64,000 nt of DNA from Dendrobium chrysotoxum (Eukaryota; Streptophyta; Magnoliopsida; Asparagales; Orchidaceae), in contig CM034309.1 in NCBI GenBank assembly GCA_019925795.1, positions 23,926,729 through 23,990,728 of the forward strand. Reading direction: 5' to 3'. Below are positions 26,001-41,000 of this stretch, piece after piece. The notes beneath the pieces are model-generated. The model ran no database searches. It was given only the letters and a program-made list of their open reading frames with translations, and was not told where the DNA came from. The first letter of the stretch is position 1; each line of letters opens with the position of its first letter. A program made the translations under genes and the position numbers.

Positions 26001-29000
26001 AAACACCTCGATGATGGCCGTGTTGAATGCTAATCTCAATCGGAGGGGATCACGTATTTTCAAATGGGCCTCAAACTTTCATAAAATGCAAATATTTTCA
26101 AATGACCCCAAAGTCATCCCGATGATGGCTGTGTTGAACGTAGATCTCAACCGGAGGGATTAATTCCAAATATTCAAAATGTCATCCAAATGCCCACAAA
26201 ATTCAAAACTTCAAGAAGGTATCAAAACCTAAAATATTTAAAATTGAAATAAGTCATCAAACGCTTAAAACAAAATCTAGTCACCCTCCGCAACAGTTTG
26301 TCGAGGAGGACAAACCTGAAAATTAATCAGCTCACAAAGAGCTAATGTCTGATCGAGAATATCACTAGGATTCATTCTAAAAAAGTCTCCTACCAGTAAG
26401 GATGTGGCATTGATCCTCTGATTGGCGGCTTGGCCGGACGGCTCCGCTAATACAGTTATGGTTATAGCCCGTATGTTCCCCAATGGCGTCAAATCCTTGA
26501 GATATGAATCGATAGGGTAAAAAGCTCTCTGTTAGCTAAGGTGAATCAAGATTTGTCTCCTTAGGCAAATACTCACCGCAGGTCTATGAGGTACCCTTGG
26601 ATGAAGCAACCCATGGCTGTCGACGATGATCCTTCTACAACGATGGCCCAAGACCCAGAACCATGGATACTGATCGGGCTCATCATCATCCCCCCACCAC
26701 CTACTTTAAGTGCAAGATGATGAAATTTTAAATTTTCAAACACCCAAACCCATGCTGCTACTATACACCAGATAACACGTATCTTTACGTATCTGTTTGA
26801 TGACTAGTCTTAATCGAAAGTTCTCTCTCTTTATCAGGAGGGGTAATTAACTATAGGGGTTTGTGCCTATAGGAAATCAGAACTCAGATCATGAAGTCCT
26901 CGCAAAATGAGGGCGAAATCTCTGGGTATTATCTTATTTCAAACCCAATATGCATTCTGAAAATTTACCCCAAAACTTAATTCGTTAAAACTCTCCCGAA
27001 AGAGGGGAGGCCGGGTCGCGAATTTTCGAAGCCCACATTAAGGCACTGAAAGCACAATAGTTAGAAGTCATATCATTTTGAGCTAGAGAGCATGATTCAA
27101 ATGATTTTTCAAATAGATGATGAAGTTCCTGAGTTTGTCAATTTCTTCTGGATTGAGCTCTTCTGATTCCACAATACAGTCTACCCTTTTTGGTGACCTT
27201 TTTTATTCCCACCGTAGTCTGGGGGCTTTCAGTGGAGTTTTTCAGCATTTTTCTTTGATGTGTCCTTAATTATTACAGTTATTGCACCATAAATTGATTT
27301 TGAAAGAAGGCTTTTGTTCTTCTTTTAAAAAAATAGTGTAGCAATAAATCCCTTATCTTGGGATTCGGTGATTATCATGGCAGATGTTTCAGATATCAAC
27401 ATGTCGAGCATTACCATCCTTCTTCATTCTTCAGCTTATATGAGAGAAAAAATCTCATTTAATGATGATAGATTTCTGTACTTAAGATTTAAATACAAAT
27501 TTAGTTAAAATCATTATTGAGCCATACAAAGAACTCAGACAACCTTTCTCTTTCTATAAATTGCTTAAGAATTAGCACATTATCATAGCATGTCATCTTA
27601 AGATCTTGGTAATATTCCAGTTCAAGCCAATAAAACATTCATTGTATTAAAGTACTTGTTATCTTGTTTGGTTTTTGAAATCCTTATTTTGATCTCATAG
27701 ATGAGGACATTATCCTTCACTTTTGAATATGTTTATTTGATGGTGTCCCAAACTGCTTTTGTAATAGAGAGAAACAAATGTAGACCATTGATTTTAGTAT
27801 TATATTATTTTGCAACCATGTCATGATCATGAAATTCACTTCATTCCAAAGTATAAATTTTGATCTTTTAGTCTTGAGGAAGATCCACAAGATTATGAAT
27901 ATTTCCCTTTCATTTTAGAAATGTCTTCACAATTTAGGATAATTTTAGATAATTTCTCCCATTCAGGTGATACAAGATTTGTAACCCCTGAAAATTTTCT
28001 TTAGTCTAATTTACACCATTCATGGTGGTCATCTCTTTGAAAGGAAAGTAAAAAAAATCAGTTATAATGAAGAGAATGAAGAATCTAGACAAGAAGGTTG
28101 GAAGAGAAAAGAACAAAGGTTGGAAGATGAAAATCCTAACCTCTCTCTGAGATATCATGTAGAAAAGTGAGAAAAATTACATTGGATTTTATACTTGATT
28201 TTATAAATTGTGTGGAAGTATTTTATAGATTTCTCCCAAATACTTACAATGGAAATATATCAAAGTTATTTATAAAAAGAGCAAAAAAAATCCCGAAGAG
28301 GAGCCGGTGGTTAGAATAAAAAGAGGCACATAGATTGAAATCTAAGGGCTATAAGAGATTAAGAGGATCGATCCACCCATTAGAATCCTTAATTCGTGTG
28401 CTCAAGGATCTCTACTAAGATTGGTTGACGTATAGGTCCCATGATCTTTCAACAATACTATTATTTTATGTAGATTTACTACATATAGATGTATTTTATT
28501 CTACTTTTTACTGTTTTTGTGATGAAATTGTTGCTATTAGGATGACATCAGGAGGGAAGCCCAAACAATGAGTTTGATGGATCACCCAAATGTCGTGAAA
28601 GGATATTGTTCATTTGTTGTTGAACACACCCTTTGGGTTGTTATGCCATTCATGGCTGAGGGTTCATCTTTGCATCTGATGAAAGTTGCATATCCTAATG
28701 GGTTCGAAGAACATGTTATTGGGTCCATTCTCAAGGAAACTCTGAAAGCTTTGGAATACCTTCATAAGCATGGGAGTATTCATCGAGATGTCAAGGTTAG
28801 TTCATTAATAGAAGCAGTGTTGTCATAGGTAATGTTGTCCAGTGTTTGTGTTCTGAGGGAAACTTCTAAGTGCAGGCTGGAAATATCCTTCTTGATAGTT
28901 CTGGTGTTGTAAAGCTTAGTGATTTTGGCGTAACAGCTGGTATGTTTGACAAGGGTGATAGGCAACGTTCAAGGAATACTTTCGTAGGTACACCATGTTG

Positions 29001-32000
29001 GTAAGCAGCTAATATGTTTTTCTGTTCTCATATTTTGTTTTAGGTGGGTTGCTTTTGAGCAATTACAGCAAACTTTATTGTGATTTCTTTTGATAGGATG
29101 GCACCAGAGGTGATGCAGCCAGGAGGTGGATATGATTTCAAGTGAGTCTTTTCGATATTTAAAAGTCTAAAATTGGCAAAATATTTCTGCTATATCATGC
29201 ATTACTTCTCTTTGTTACCATTTCTCTGTATTATCGCTTGCCTCGTGGTGAATTTTAGTCTATTGTATTTCTCACTGAACAGAGAAAAAAATATGTTTCT
29301 TAATGGCTGGTTAAAAACAAAGCCTACACATTTAGTTGGCCTGGAGGTCCATAGTACCAGACTTGTAGAAACATCATCATCATCATCATTCTTTATCCAG
29401 ACAAGTCATGTCAGCTATATGAATCCTTTGCCATTCCTTCTTATTAAGTTCGGCATGTCTAATTTATGTAAATCTTTTTGCATAGGTTCTACTCACGTTA
29501 CTTTTAATCCAGTTCCTATTTTACGCTTACTCAGTCTCCTATCTTTATTAGTATATTTTTTGCTCGTCTTTCTACAGGGTCAACCCACCTAATTTACTAT
29601 TGATAACAGTTTCTTTGAAAGTTGCTACTACACTCTTTGAAGTGGACACTCTGCCCCTTATTGAAGATGTCTAATTATAATTATTGGATTAAAAGAGTTA
29701 TGTTTTATGTTTTTTTGCTTTTTAGATTGTTCTTATTTATAAATTTTTTGTTTAATCTTTTTTATGTTTACTTATGTTTTTTCAAAATGTCAAACTTCCA
29801 ATTTCAATTCATTTTATTTGGCTTTTTCACTTTTCCACCCCTCCCTTTAAATCTTGATTTCACTGCTGCTTGATGCCGGTTGTTATTTTTTATGAGACTC
29901 GTATTTATTAAGATGTTATTTGAGATTAAATTTTTTATTTCATTTTTAAATATTTTAATATGGAATAAAAATATATTTATTATCCAATAAATATTATTTT
30001 TGTATTTACTGAATATTGCGTAAGGCAGGACTAGCATCAATAGGTGACAGCCGGGTTATTAAAAGAAAAATGAAAACACCTAAAAAATACATAGAAGTTA
30101 TTTTGAATATTTTCAAACATAATTTAATTTATTTTGAATAATAAAAACTAAAACAGTTAAAAAATGCAATTCGACTATATTTTTAAAAATAAAAATATAA
30201 AATGATCCAAAAATATAAAGTATCTTATGATGATCTGGGTAACATTTGAGCGGAACATGGTTTTGAAGCTTGTTGTTTTCCTTTTTTTTTTTTTTTTTTT
30301 TCGACAGAGCTGATATATGGTCATTTGGAATCACTGCACTTGAGTTAGCACATGGTCATGCTCCTTTTTCAAAATACCCTCCAATGAAGGTAATTATTAG
30401 AATTATTAATGCTATTTTCTATTCCGTGGTTGTGCTATGAAGATTTCTTTACTAGCGGTTCACCCTTTTTTGAAAAAAATATGTATCTTGAAAATTTTTA
30501 TGTGAAATATTTTGTTTTTATGTACATTTGGAAGGGGGGGCAGACATCAGTCTTCTCCGTGGGCTTGGGAAAATCTTTTTGGTTGACACTTAAATTAGTT
30601 TTTCATCACAAATTGATAGTAGCTTCTACATTTTTTCTTTTTTTGCAAAATAATTTAAATTTATCTAACTTTTTATGTTGCAAATAAAATAAAACTTTGC
30701 AATGGTAAGCTGCATTATGAACTCATGAAAAATTTTCAAGTGCCTCTCTACCCTCATATAGTTCTTTTTTTCTCTAGCTGATTTTGAATCTAGTTTTGAC
30801 GACTTTTTTGATGTTTTACTCTATAGCTGCTCCAAAGTTTCAATGAGATTTAAATCTCACAAAAAAATAGTGGAAAACCCGAAATTGACCCGGTTCAACA
30901 TGAAAATGTGCTCGTCCCATGTCTTGTCATCCTTCGCGCTCGTCCCTTCGTCCGTACTCTTGCATCAGGCTTATGGATCGCGCTAGTGCATTGAGCTCAC
31001 CTGTTGGTGCATCGCACTCGCTCGCGCATCGAACTCACGCATCTTGCCTGCTCATATCGCGCCTGCTCGCACTCAGGTTAGCAGGTCGGGTCGTGTTGAT
31101 CATGTTGGGGCTGGTCAGGTTCGGGTCCAAACTTCTAACCCATCTACCTAATCGAGTCGGGTTCAGGTCAGGCGAGTTAAAGCCGGGTTAATTCTTGGTT
31201 GGACCCGAACCCTGCCTGAAAACCCATTATGAAACCCCTAATGTATAGCTAATACCATTGTTTAAAATTACACAATATGAGGCTAGCCTTGAGGCCCCCC
31301 TCAGCGCAATTCTAGTGAAAAATGCCTCGAGGCTTACGCCTTGAGTTTTTTTGAAGACGCTTGCACCTCAGCTTGGTTGAGGCCAGCCTTGAGGTGCACC
31401 GTGACTTGCTGGCGTGAGGCTTACGCCTCATCCTATATATATATATATATTAAAACTTACATAAATCCTAAGAAAAGTTCCGAACAAATCACACCTTCGT
31501 GCACCCCCGAGTCGCAGCAACTTCTTCTCGACTACCTCAACCTTCATCCTATCACCTTCGTCACTGCCACCACCGCCATCAAGGATCATTTGAAAGCCGC
31601 ACACCACCATAATCTCCTCTAAAAATTTTGGAGTATTAATCTCATCTTTATGTTGATGAAAAAAATTATGAAAGAGAAAGATGCCTGAAATAAATGAAGA
31701 AAAACATATTGGGAGGCATTGAACTTCACAGGATCAGACATGAGAGAGACCAATTTGTTATAATGACGACTTAAATAAAGTTTCCCTCAATGATGGCAGT
31801 GCAGATATTTTTCTAGTTGTTGCCAACTACTACAGCTTTTTTAGAAATTAAATGTAGATGAGTAGGGAACTGAGAAAGAAAGAATTTGAAGTTGAACTTA
31901 ATATTATGATACTTTTATGCAGTTTTTATATTTAATATTTTTTTGCTCACGTAACATTTGTATTTCAATTATATTTCATGCAACTTATCACTAGCCACTA

Positions 32001-35000
32001 TGTCTTGTGCAATTTTTTATTTTATATGTATATCAATGTGTTACTTCATAGTTCAATAGAAAGATAATGTCATCTTTTATCATATTATTTGAGTATTATA
32101 TTAAAAATCACTTGTAACATTTATTTGCACTTTACACAATTTTTTATTTTGAGGCTCACGCCTCAAAAAGCCTTGAGGCTTACGCCTCGTCTCACGAACA
32201 AAAAATGCCTCAGTACCCAATTGCGCAATTTTAAACATTGGCTAATACAACAACAACAAGCCTTTATCCCACTAGGTGGGGTGAGCTGCATGAATCCTTT
32301 TTCTTTATTGTGTCATATTAAGAGTCAAATTCTCATTTAAATCTAATTAAAAAAAAAACATTTTTAATACTTTTTAATCAAATCTTTTTTGGCCTACCTC
32401 TATGTTTCTTAACATAGACCGGATCTAATACATATACTTTCCTAACAAGGTCATCAGAAGCCCAACATTTTATGTGACCAAGCCATTCAAGACAACTCTC
32501 TATCTAATCTTATTTGCTACTGATGCTACTCCAACTTTTGCATATATATACTCAATTCACATTATGTCTCTAAGTGTAAAGCTACTCATCCTTGTGAGCA
32601 TCCTCATCTCTGTAACACTTAATTTTATGCTTATCTTTTAACCACTAATATTTTGCACCTTAAAGCATTATATGTCTCATCACTATCTTATAAAATTTTC
32701 CCTTAAGATTGAGGGGTACTTTTCTATCACACAACATGCTTGCTGCATTCCTCCACTTCAAATCTTCAACCATGCAACTTGAATTCTACTAATAATATCT
32801 TTGTCTATTTCACCATCGCTTTGAACAATAGACCTTAGATATCTAAAACATGCACTCTTTTTTAATGGCTTGATCACCCAATGTCACAATCCCATCACCA
32901 GATCTATGACTGCTAAAATTGCACTCCATGTATTCAGTTTTAGATCTGCTCAAACAAAAATCTTTAGAATCTAAGATTAACTTTTATAATTCAAGTTTTT
33001 CATGAACTCTCTCTAGTCTTATCAATAAGAAGAATATCATCAGCAAAAAACATATAATAAGGTACATTCTCTTGCAAATATCTATTAAGAACATTCATGG
33101 CTAAAGCAAAAAGATATGGGCTTTCCTTGATGTAATTCAACTAAACTAGAAAAACACTTGTTCAAGCCACCTTGCGTTTGAACACAAGTAATAACTCTTG
33201 CATACATATCGTTAATGATTTAATCTAAGTATTATTAACTACCTTTTTTAGAACTTTCAGAGTACTTGCCTTGGAAATATCATATATTGATCCTCTTTAC
33301 TCTTTTTATACTTATCCATCAAACCTCTAAGCAAATGTATAGCTTCCATAGTAGACCTATTTGACATGAATCCAAACAAATTTTGAGAAATATTTGTATC
33401 ACGTCATAACCTATGCTCAATTACTCTCTCATAATTTTAATGTATGACACATTCACTTAATTATTCTATAATTTGCATACTCTTGTGCATTACTTTCATT
33501 CTTAAAAATAGGAACCATCACACTCCTCCATGCATCGAGCATAATTTAGTCTTCATAATAATATTAAAAAAATTTAGTAATCTATGAAATTCTTTTCTCT
33601 GAAGCATTTTTACACATATGTTGGAATTTTATCAAGTCTTATTGCTTTTCTACATTTCATTTTCTTTGAAGTCTCTCCAACTTCAATTTTACTAACATAG
33701 CGAGAAAAATAAAAATATCTATTTTTATTTAAGGTGCTAAGATCACTAAAGTCAATTGTATTATCAAAACTTTCATTGAAAAGTTTATTGAAATATCTCA
33801 TACACCTATGTTGAATATTCTCCTCTAAGAAAAACACTTTTTGATCTTTATCCTTAATGCACTTTACTTGAATTAACTCCTTTCTTTTTGCTTGACTAAC
33901 TTATACACATTATTAGTTTTGGCAAGCTTGAAAATACAAAGTACTTGTTAAATCCAAATCTATCCATGCAAATTTAGAACCTTTTCGACAAGCATTTCTA
34001 AGAAACAAGAGAAAAGAGAATTGAAAATGAGAATCTAGAGTTAGAGACTCCATGATTTTATTGGATTGCTTAAAAGTATAAAAATTTGACAAATAATTGA
34101 ACTTTCTTTGACTCCTTATTTATGGGCTTGGATTCAGAGGATACTACAGGAAATACCATAATTGAGCAATATAAAATTTTATAGTTAGATTTAACAAATG
34201 CTTGTTGTTAAATGGACTTAATTAGTTCGCTTATAGCTAATACATAAAACATATATATTGATTTTTTAGTAAAGGTCAAATTTATATTAAGTTAACTGCT
34301 ACTTCAGTAGAGATGAACGAGCACTGGGGATTTTAAAAATAGCCTTGACGACCTAAGCAAGTAGCTATGATGAGTTGGGCAAAAAGTCTTTATGACTTGG
34401 CGAGCTATAAGTACCTTTGACAACTTGCTTAGCTTTTGGGTTGAGTACTCTTATTTGAATTGCTTTGGATGACTTGAACTTGATGGTGTATTCGGCTTGA
34501 TTCTTAGTGACTTTTTGAATTGATCTATCTCTATTGGCCAACTTGTAAGAATCGGGTTTGGCAGGTTCAATTGAATCGACCCCTAACTAAAGCGAGCAAA
34601 GCATAACCGAGCGGGCGAGCACCAGCGGGATGAACAAAAGCGCTAGTGTGGCTGGCGGGATTGGATCATGTAAATAAGTGAGAAAACACATGCGGGAGTG
34701 AAAAGCAACGACCCCTTGTAAGAATAATTCTAATTCTCTCAGTCCAGTGGAATCAAATGAGCGAATGAAAGTAACAACCGAGAGAAAGCTGTGACTGAGA
34801 GGAAGGAGGAGGGAGGTAAGTTCGTCAAATTTTCTTTTATGTGCAAATTTTTATGTAATTTTAGTCTAAGCTTAGGCCAATATTTTAACTGAAGGCAAAT
34901 GAAGGAAATTGTGAGAGAAAGAGAAGAAATTTGAGTTTAGAAGTTTCTTCTTTTCTAACGACAAAGGAAGTGTAAGTGATTCAATTTCTTTTTTTTTGTT

Positions 35001-38000
35001 CAAATTTAGAGAAGGAAATTTATAAAATTTCATTCATCTGACTTAAAGCAAAAATATGTGATTGTCTAATAAGAAGAAATTCAAATAGGAGGAAATCCAA
35101 TGGGTGAGAGTTTCGATTCAAAGAGGAAGAAAAGAAGATTTATTGAGGTAATTAATTTTGATTAATTTTAGAGGTTTGCAGTAGATTATAAATTGTAATC
35201 AAGATATGATAAATTAGAAGAAATCAGTATTATATAGATGATGTTGACACATTAGAAAGTGTCTTTAAATGATATCAAATTAATGCAATATCATCTTGAC
35301 GACATTTAATTTTAGAAGTTGATTCGTAATAATTGATGCAAATGGAATATTATTTGGTAGTGAAGGATTCAAATAATTGAGCTGAGACAGTATTGGAAGT
35401 CTATTTCAAAGATCGAGGATTTGGAAGGATCTAAACAAAAAAAAAAAAATCAAAGTGGATAATTACAATTATGATTTTCTTTTATTTTTATTGCAATTAT
35501 TGCATACTATAATATTATATTGACTGAATGTTTAATATATGAAATGAATCAACTAAGATGAAGTGGCTGATTATGTTAGTTATAGTAATTTTATTTTATT
35601 TATTTTATTGCTATTATTAAATATTATATCGTGCCTAAATACTTATTATAGTTAAATATTTTATATGCAACAATTTTGAGAATGACTGAATAATTTAATA
35701 TATATATATATAATATTCTTATAAATTAATATGACATAGTGATGAAAAATGAAATAAACTAAATGAATATTTATATAAAAATAAAGTATTAAAAGCAGGA
35801 AAATGTGCATGCATATAAATACAAAAATTCACCCCCTTATGATACTGGTTGAAGACGAAACATATTTGTGCATGTTAAATGAAAAAAGAAATGAAAATGA
35901 TTGTCTTCATTGGTACAAATTTTTAGACGGTGCTCCTGTAATAAATGGAAAGAGAAAAAGAATAAATGAAAATGAATAAATGAATAAATGAAATAAAAAA
36001 AGAAATAAATTATTTGAACGACATATAATAAAACTCTATAGCATATGCAATGTTATGAATATGTTACAACATATGAAATTTAATGAATATGTTAACTGTA
36101 CGAGAAAGGCAAATGAACATGATTACTTTTATGTATATTTAATTGCTACACTACAAGTTATGATTATCTATTGAGTTTACATAGTAAACTCAAACTGTTA
36201 AATTGAAATTTCAGATAAATATTCTGAAAAATAAAATGACTGAAAGAGAAGAATACGTTTACAGAAGGAGACCGAATGAAAACATGTAAAATTTGGTTTA
36301 TGTATATGTTAAATTTGTAAATTTGTTAGCAGTTCTTCAATTTTATGTAGGATGTTAGTTTGTTAATTGTTTATGTTTTTGAAAGAAATGTATTAACTGT
36401 CCAATCGTCTGTTCCTGTCTCATTTATTCGAGTCTCTAAGTCGGGTGTTATATTGTAGTAGCTTATTAATTGAGTTGTTTGCTGCTTTGTACAGGTAGAC
36501 TGTCATGCACTACTTATTATTTTCTACAAGTGAATTATAGTGCACCAATGAATCTCTTGCTTTTACTCGTAGATTGCATCTAGTGCGTATGACGGGTCTT
36601 CTACAGCAACTCTTAGGAGACTCTTTTTCAGTGATTTGGCGCGATGTGTATACTTTAATTAGAGGTTGTACAACCCGTGACACATAATAATGCTGTATTT
36701 TATTTTTTTTAAGATAGATGTTCACGGGCGTACGAGCCGCCTAACTTCAATAGCTGGCATGCACGTTACTCAAAGCACTTGTGCACCCGTGACTTGCAAT
36801 GTGATGGACGGTTCTCACTCTATTACGAAGGGTTTAACTAGAAAATTACCTGAGATATGCGGGGGTTCTTATATGTTCACATTTAATGTAAATGTATTTT
36901 TGTTAAAAAGGTAAATAATTTTTACTTTTATCTCTCCCCTTTTTAAGATAATTACTGTCTGTATTCAGGTGTATTTACGCTCGTATTTCACCCGCTGGTG
37001 AATACTCGAGAAATTTAAAGTCAGAACTTCGAAATGACATCTTAACATACTTTAAACATGGATTCTAAGTTGGTGGGGCCCACAGGTGTACTTTTCCTAT
37101 CTCTTAACAAAGGGATCCTAGGCTGGCGGAGCCCTCAGGTGTACTTTCCCTGTTCTTTAGCAAAGGGATCCTAAGTGGCGGGGCCTGCAAATGATCTGAA
37201 TTTATAAATAGGAGGGAGGCTCAGTTCATTTCTTTCACACTTAACTTCTGTAAGGAGTGTTGTTGGGGAGTCTAGGTGTGCGTAGGTCAAGAGCTAGGAG
37301 AAAGAAATTTGGTTCCTACATGTTGGTGAACAACTAATTTCCCTATAAGTTCAGTGTAAGTTGTATTATGTTATGGTCTGGATTTCTTTTCATCTTACTT
37401 TTAGTGTTGGGAACCTAGGGTGTCGTGTTTTTTTTTTAAATTTTCGTTGACTTAAAACTTTAGGTGGATTTTGATTTTTTTTAAATTTTTTAAGTCATGA
37501 GTTTTGTTGAAAGTTTCGGCAGCACCTTGACGTCGTCCCGCGTAGGGGCTACATCTGGGTGTGTAAAGCCTTCTCGCCTGTCAAAAAAGGCAGTCACGAT
37601 AGGTGTCAAGTGACACCGCAGCCGCAATCTCGTTCCCTGCTTGCTAATAAAAGCGATCACAGGGTCTTCAAGTACCTGTTTAAAACACAGCATTTTCCCG
37701 CATAAAAAAAATAGTGACGGGTCTTAATAATTTTTTATACATAATCAAATTTCCCCGCTCGCTAATAATAGCAGTCACGAGTACTTATGTTTCATGCATA
37801 CGAATTTTTTGTCTCGCTAATAAAAGCGGTCATGGGTACTTATTTTTCCTCGCTCGCTAATAAAAGCGGTCACGAGTACTTATATTTCATGCATTGAAAT
37901 TTGAAATACTAGTGTCAGGTTTATACTTTGGGTGCGCGGTGATCGAGACAATAATGGCGAACGTTGGTGATGAAGGGAAAACTTACGATGCACAATTTAA

Positions 38001-41000
38001 ATTTTTTTATCACATATGCAATATAATTAATTACATATGCTTTTTTTTTTAAATAAAGATTAAGGAGAGAAAAAGAGAGAGTGAGCTCTCTTTCTAGAGA
38101 GAGAAAGAGAGATAGGGAAAAAAGAGGGATTTGCATAGGAAGAGGGATAGGATGCATGGAGAATGGAGGGTGGGGTTTAGAGAGAAAATCCCTCTCTCTC
38201 TAATTTTAGAGAGATAAAGAGAAGGGAATTTTCTTTCTCTCACTAGGAAGGGAGATATGGGGAAATGGTGGTGAAGGGTGATGTTTGGGATGGAGAGGAA
38301 AACGTTTGTGAAGAAATTTCTCACTCCTAGAGAGAGAAAATTTTCTTTCTCTAGGTTAGAGAGAGAAAGTGGAGGGTGAAGGGCCTTTTTGGTTGGGAGT
38401 GTGTAGGATGTGTAGGGAAGTTTTTTTTTTGTGAAGGGAGATTGGTGGTTTGGTGAGTGAATGTGGAGAAATAAAAAAAATTAGGGTTAGGGTTGGGGTA
38501 TGTTTGGAGGAGAAAATGGAGGAAGAAGAAGAAGATGAAGAGGGAAAGGAAGAGGAAGAGGGAAGGAAATGGAAGTGGAAGAAAGGGAAGGAAGAAGGAG
38601 AAGAAGAATGGAGAATGGAGGAAGAAGAAGAAGAAGAAGAAGGAGAATGGAGTACCTTGAGCTTGGAGAGAGGAGGGAGGCTGGCGATGGAAACCGAGAG
38701 GGAGTCGTAAGAGGGGTGGCTTTGGCGTGAGTTTTGCGTGAGAGGGAGTGAGGGGGTCGGTTATGAGATTGTGAGGGAGTGTTATGAGGGTTAAGGGCTT
38801 AAGTGGAGGTATTTTGGGTATTTTTTTTAGAAATTTTCTTTTTTTTTTTTAAAACCTTTCTCTCTCCCTCTTTAAATGATTTTTTATAATTAAATGATAT
38901 GAATTTTTTTTTAAATCGTGCATCAAGTCGGTCGTCACGTCATCATCGTTCACACATGTCGTTGTCTCGATTTGCACATCCAAAATTAAAATTTTTGCTG
39001 ATCAACAACCCTAATCAATATGGGTGTCGATCTTAGCTATTTCTGTTGCTCCGGACGCATTGGCGCTATCTGTTTCGCGAACAGAGGCCATTTTAGCGAT
39101 TGTGGATTTTGGTCGACACACGTCGAGTGAGTACGCGGGGTTTCGAGCCCTTTTGCTTTCAAAATTCACCTTGCATGGTCGACTCGAACTCAACACTAAT
39201 ATGGAGGTCAACATAGCACAAACATTTCATGAAAGCATCGAAAATTAGGAGCCAAATAGAAATTTGTGATTGTGGTCTGAAAAGTAAAACAATAAAAATA
39301 TTGTCTTAAACGAAGCCTTAGTTCCTTTACTTTCTTATTTCTTCGAAGAATTCATCAAAAAAAAAGAATAAAATAAAAAATTCTATCATGCTAGACTAGC
39401 GCTTTAAGATTTTTCTTGAGCTTCTTTCATCTTCTAAAGAAATAGATCAAGTCAAGGAGTTCTACAGCAGGAAAGTTGCTATAATGCTGCTGAAAAGTAC
39501 GAGCGAGAGAAGTGTGAGACTTTGGATTTGTCTCTTTTTCATTTCCTTTGAAAGTCAAAGAGGTGAAAACTGAGAAGATTGATGCAGACCATAAGGATGA
39601 AGTTGCTAGTAAGTTGCCCACCCTATGTTACCTTTGAAAAAGTCTCATGAAGAAAGATATTAGCTGTCTTGTCCTTGCCTGGTGTTTCTTAGATGGAGAC
39701 AACAAACGAGTTTTCAGTGGCACTATCATTATATTTAGCTAAATTCTAATGCTGTTAGAGTTGTTGACTTTCCAAAGCAATTTGCTGTGGAAGGTGATGA
39801 ATACGTTGATGTTGCTACTACCTGAAGAGAGGAGATAAAGTAGCTAATTCGAAAGATCAAGCTGAGATTAGAGGTTCTGCTGAAGTACAACTTTAAAATC
39901 GCCAACTATGGAAGCTTTAGTTCCGTCACTTAAGGATTTTGAATATTTGAAAAAGATAGTACTAAGCTTTAGTTCCTCACTCATTCTCAATGCAGATCTT
40001 CTTATAAAAGGGGAAATCCAAGTTCTATGACTTTATTTTTTTGGTCTCTAGATACTTAGTATTTAAGCGTGATGTTTGATTTATGTTGAGTTCTGAGAAA
40101 AATCAAGATCCATGATTTGATAATTCGTCAAATAGCAAAATCTATCACTGAGTAACTGAATTGGTGAATGCAACATTGGGTTTCCACGAGTTACCATATT
40201 GATGAGTCTGTTTGTAGGCAAACTGTTAAATAAGCGAGTTGATGAATTGAGCACTATCAATATTTTATTTTTACCAACCTTATTGGATTTCACTTATTCC
40301 TTATATGAAATTCATTTTCAATAGTTAGGTGTTAGAGTGATTTTATTAAAGTGCAAACTATTTGTTTGTTTTGGGGGCTTAGCTCCTACAAGAAATAGTT
40401 TTAGTGTATGACACTCTCACGAGGGGAGGGGGGCATTGATGTGCCTTTAAAAAATAGATTGATTTTGTGGAAGTGTAAACCCACCAATTATAAATTTTTT
40501 TGTGAAACAAAGTGTTAAGTAAAAAATTTTAATTTATTTGCAAATAAAAAATCCTTTTTTCAATATGCTTCAAATATTAATTAACATTTTTTTGTAGAAA
40601 CAAAAATAATTCTTTATCATACTATATTCAATTTTGAGAAGATCTTAACTTTTCATAGTTTCTATCATAAGCATCGTAGTATCACAGCGGACAAATATTT
40701 TCACAGATTAGAGTACTAGTGCAAGAAAAAAAATAAAATACAAAAAAGAAAAAGAATGTAAATGGATTTATAGTGGTTAGACCTACAAGCCTACATCCAC
40801 TTCCTACATTCTCTACTCGGGAATTCCATCATCTCTCTCTCCCTCTCCTTTTGCTACCAACAAGATGGAGAAGCCTCAATACTTCACGGGTGTTGGAGAA
40901 ACCTTTTACATTACTTTTTTTTTCTCAAAAAGTACACCAACCCTAGTCGCATTGGCTAGATACACAATAAGTATAGAACTACAATGGATCTCTACGATCT

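Larger units (their letters stand above)
16919..27037 (+). mobile_element. Giant solo LTR 'A', split by two nested elements
   Basis: Begins TGTTGACCTCC and ends AGCCCACA (TG...CA), flanked by TGAAG and TTAAG, a 5-bp target duplication with one mismatch, inside the copia element. Removing the two nested inserts and their duplications leaves about 4.9 kb, near the 5.2 kb of intact copy C, to which it is homologous along its length in reverse orientation. There is no internal coding region and no second LTR, so I call it a solo LTR. Its end (about 26800-26900) resembles the LTR of the Tat-type gypsy at 62610-63049. By that match, sense is the + strand. Confidence 0.75.
36453..39213 (-). mobile_element. 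Giant LTR 'D', left part missing
   Basis: Same orientation as C. It aligns with reversed A from TTTGTACAGGTAGACTGTC (36489) onward and ends GGAGGTCAACA at 39213, i.e. TGTTGACCTCC on the sense (minus) strand. No matching target duplication was found on the left, so it is truncated. Parts align only loosely with A and C; it is the most diverged copy. Confidence 0.55.

Noticed and set aside
16919..27037. Region A as one full LTR retrotransposon with the chromovirus pol as its own
   Set aside because: The chromovirus has its own LTRs and GGCTC duplication, so it is an insertion in A.
34143..34160. TACTACAGGAAAT as a CACTA transposon end
   Set aside because: First base does not fit CACTA, and no subterminal repeats or partner end were found.
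38450..38710. Acidic Glu-rich 86-codon ORF
   Set aside because: It is a translation of a GAA/GGA purine tract in giant LTR D; no gene evidence.
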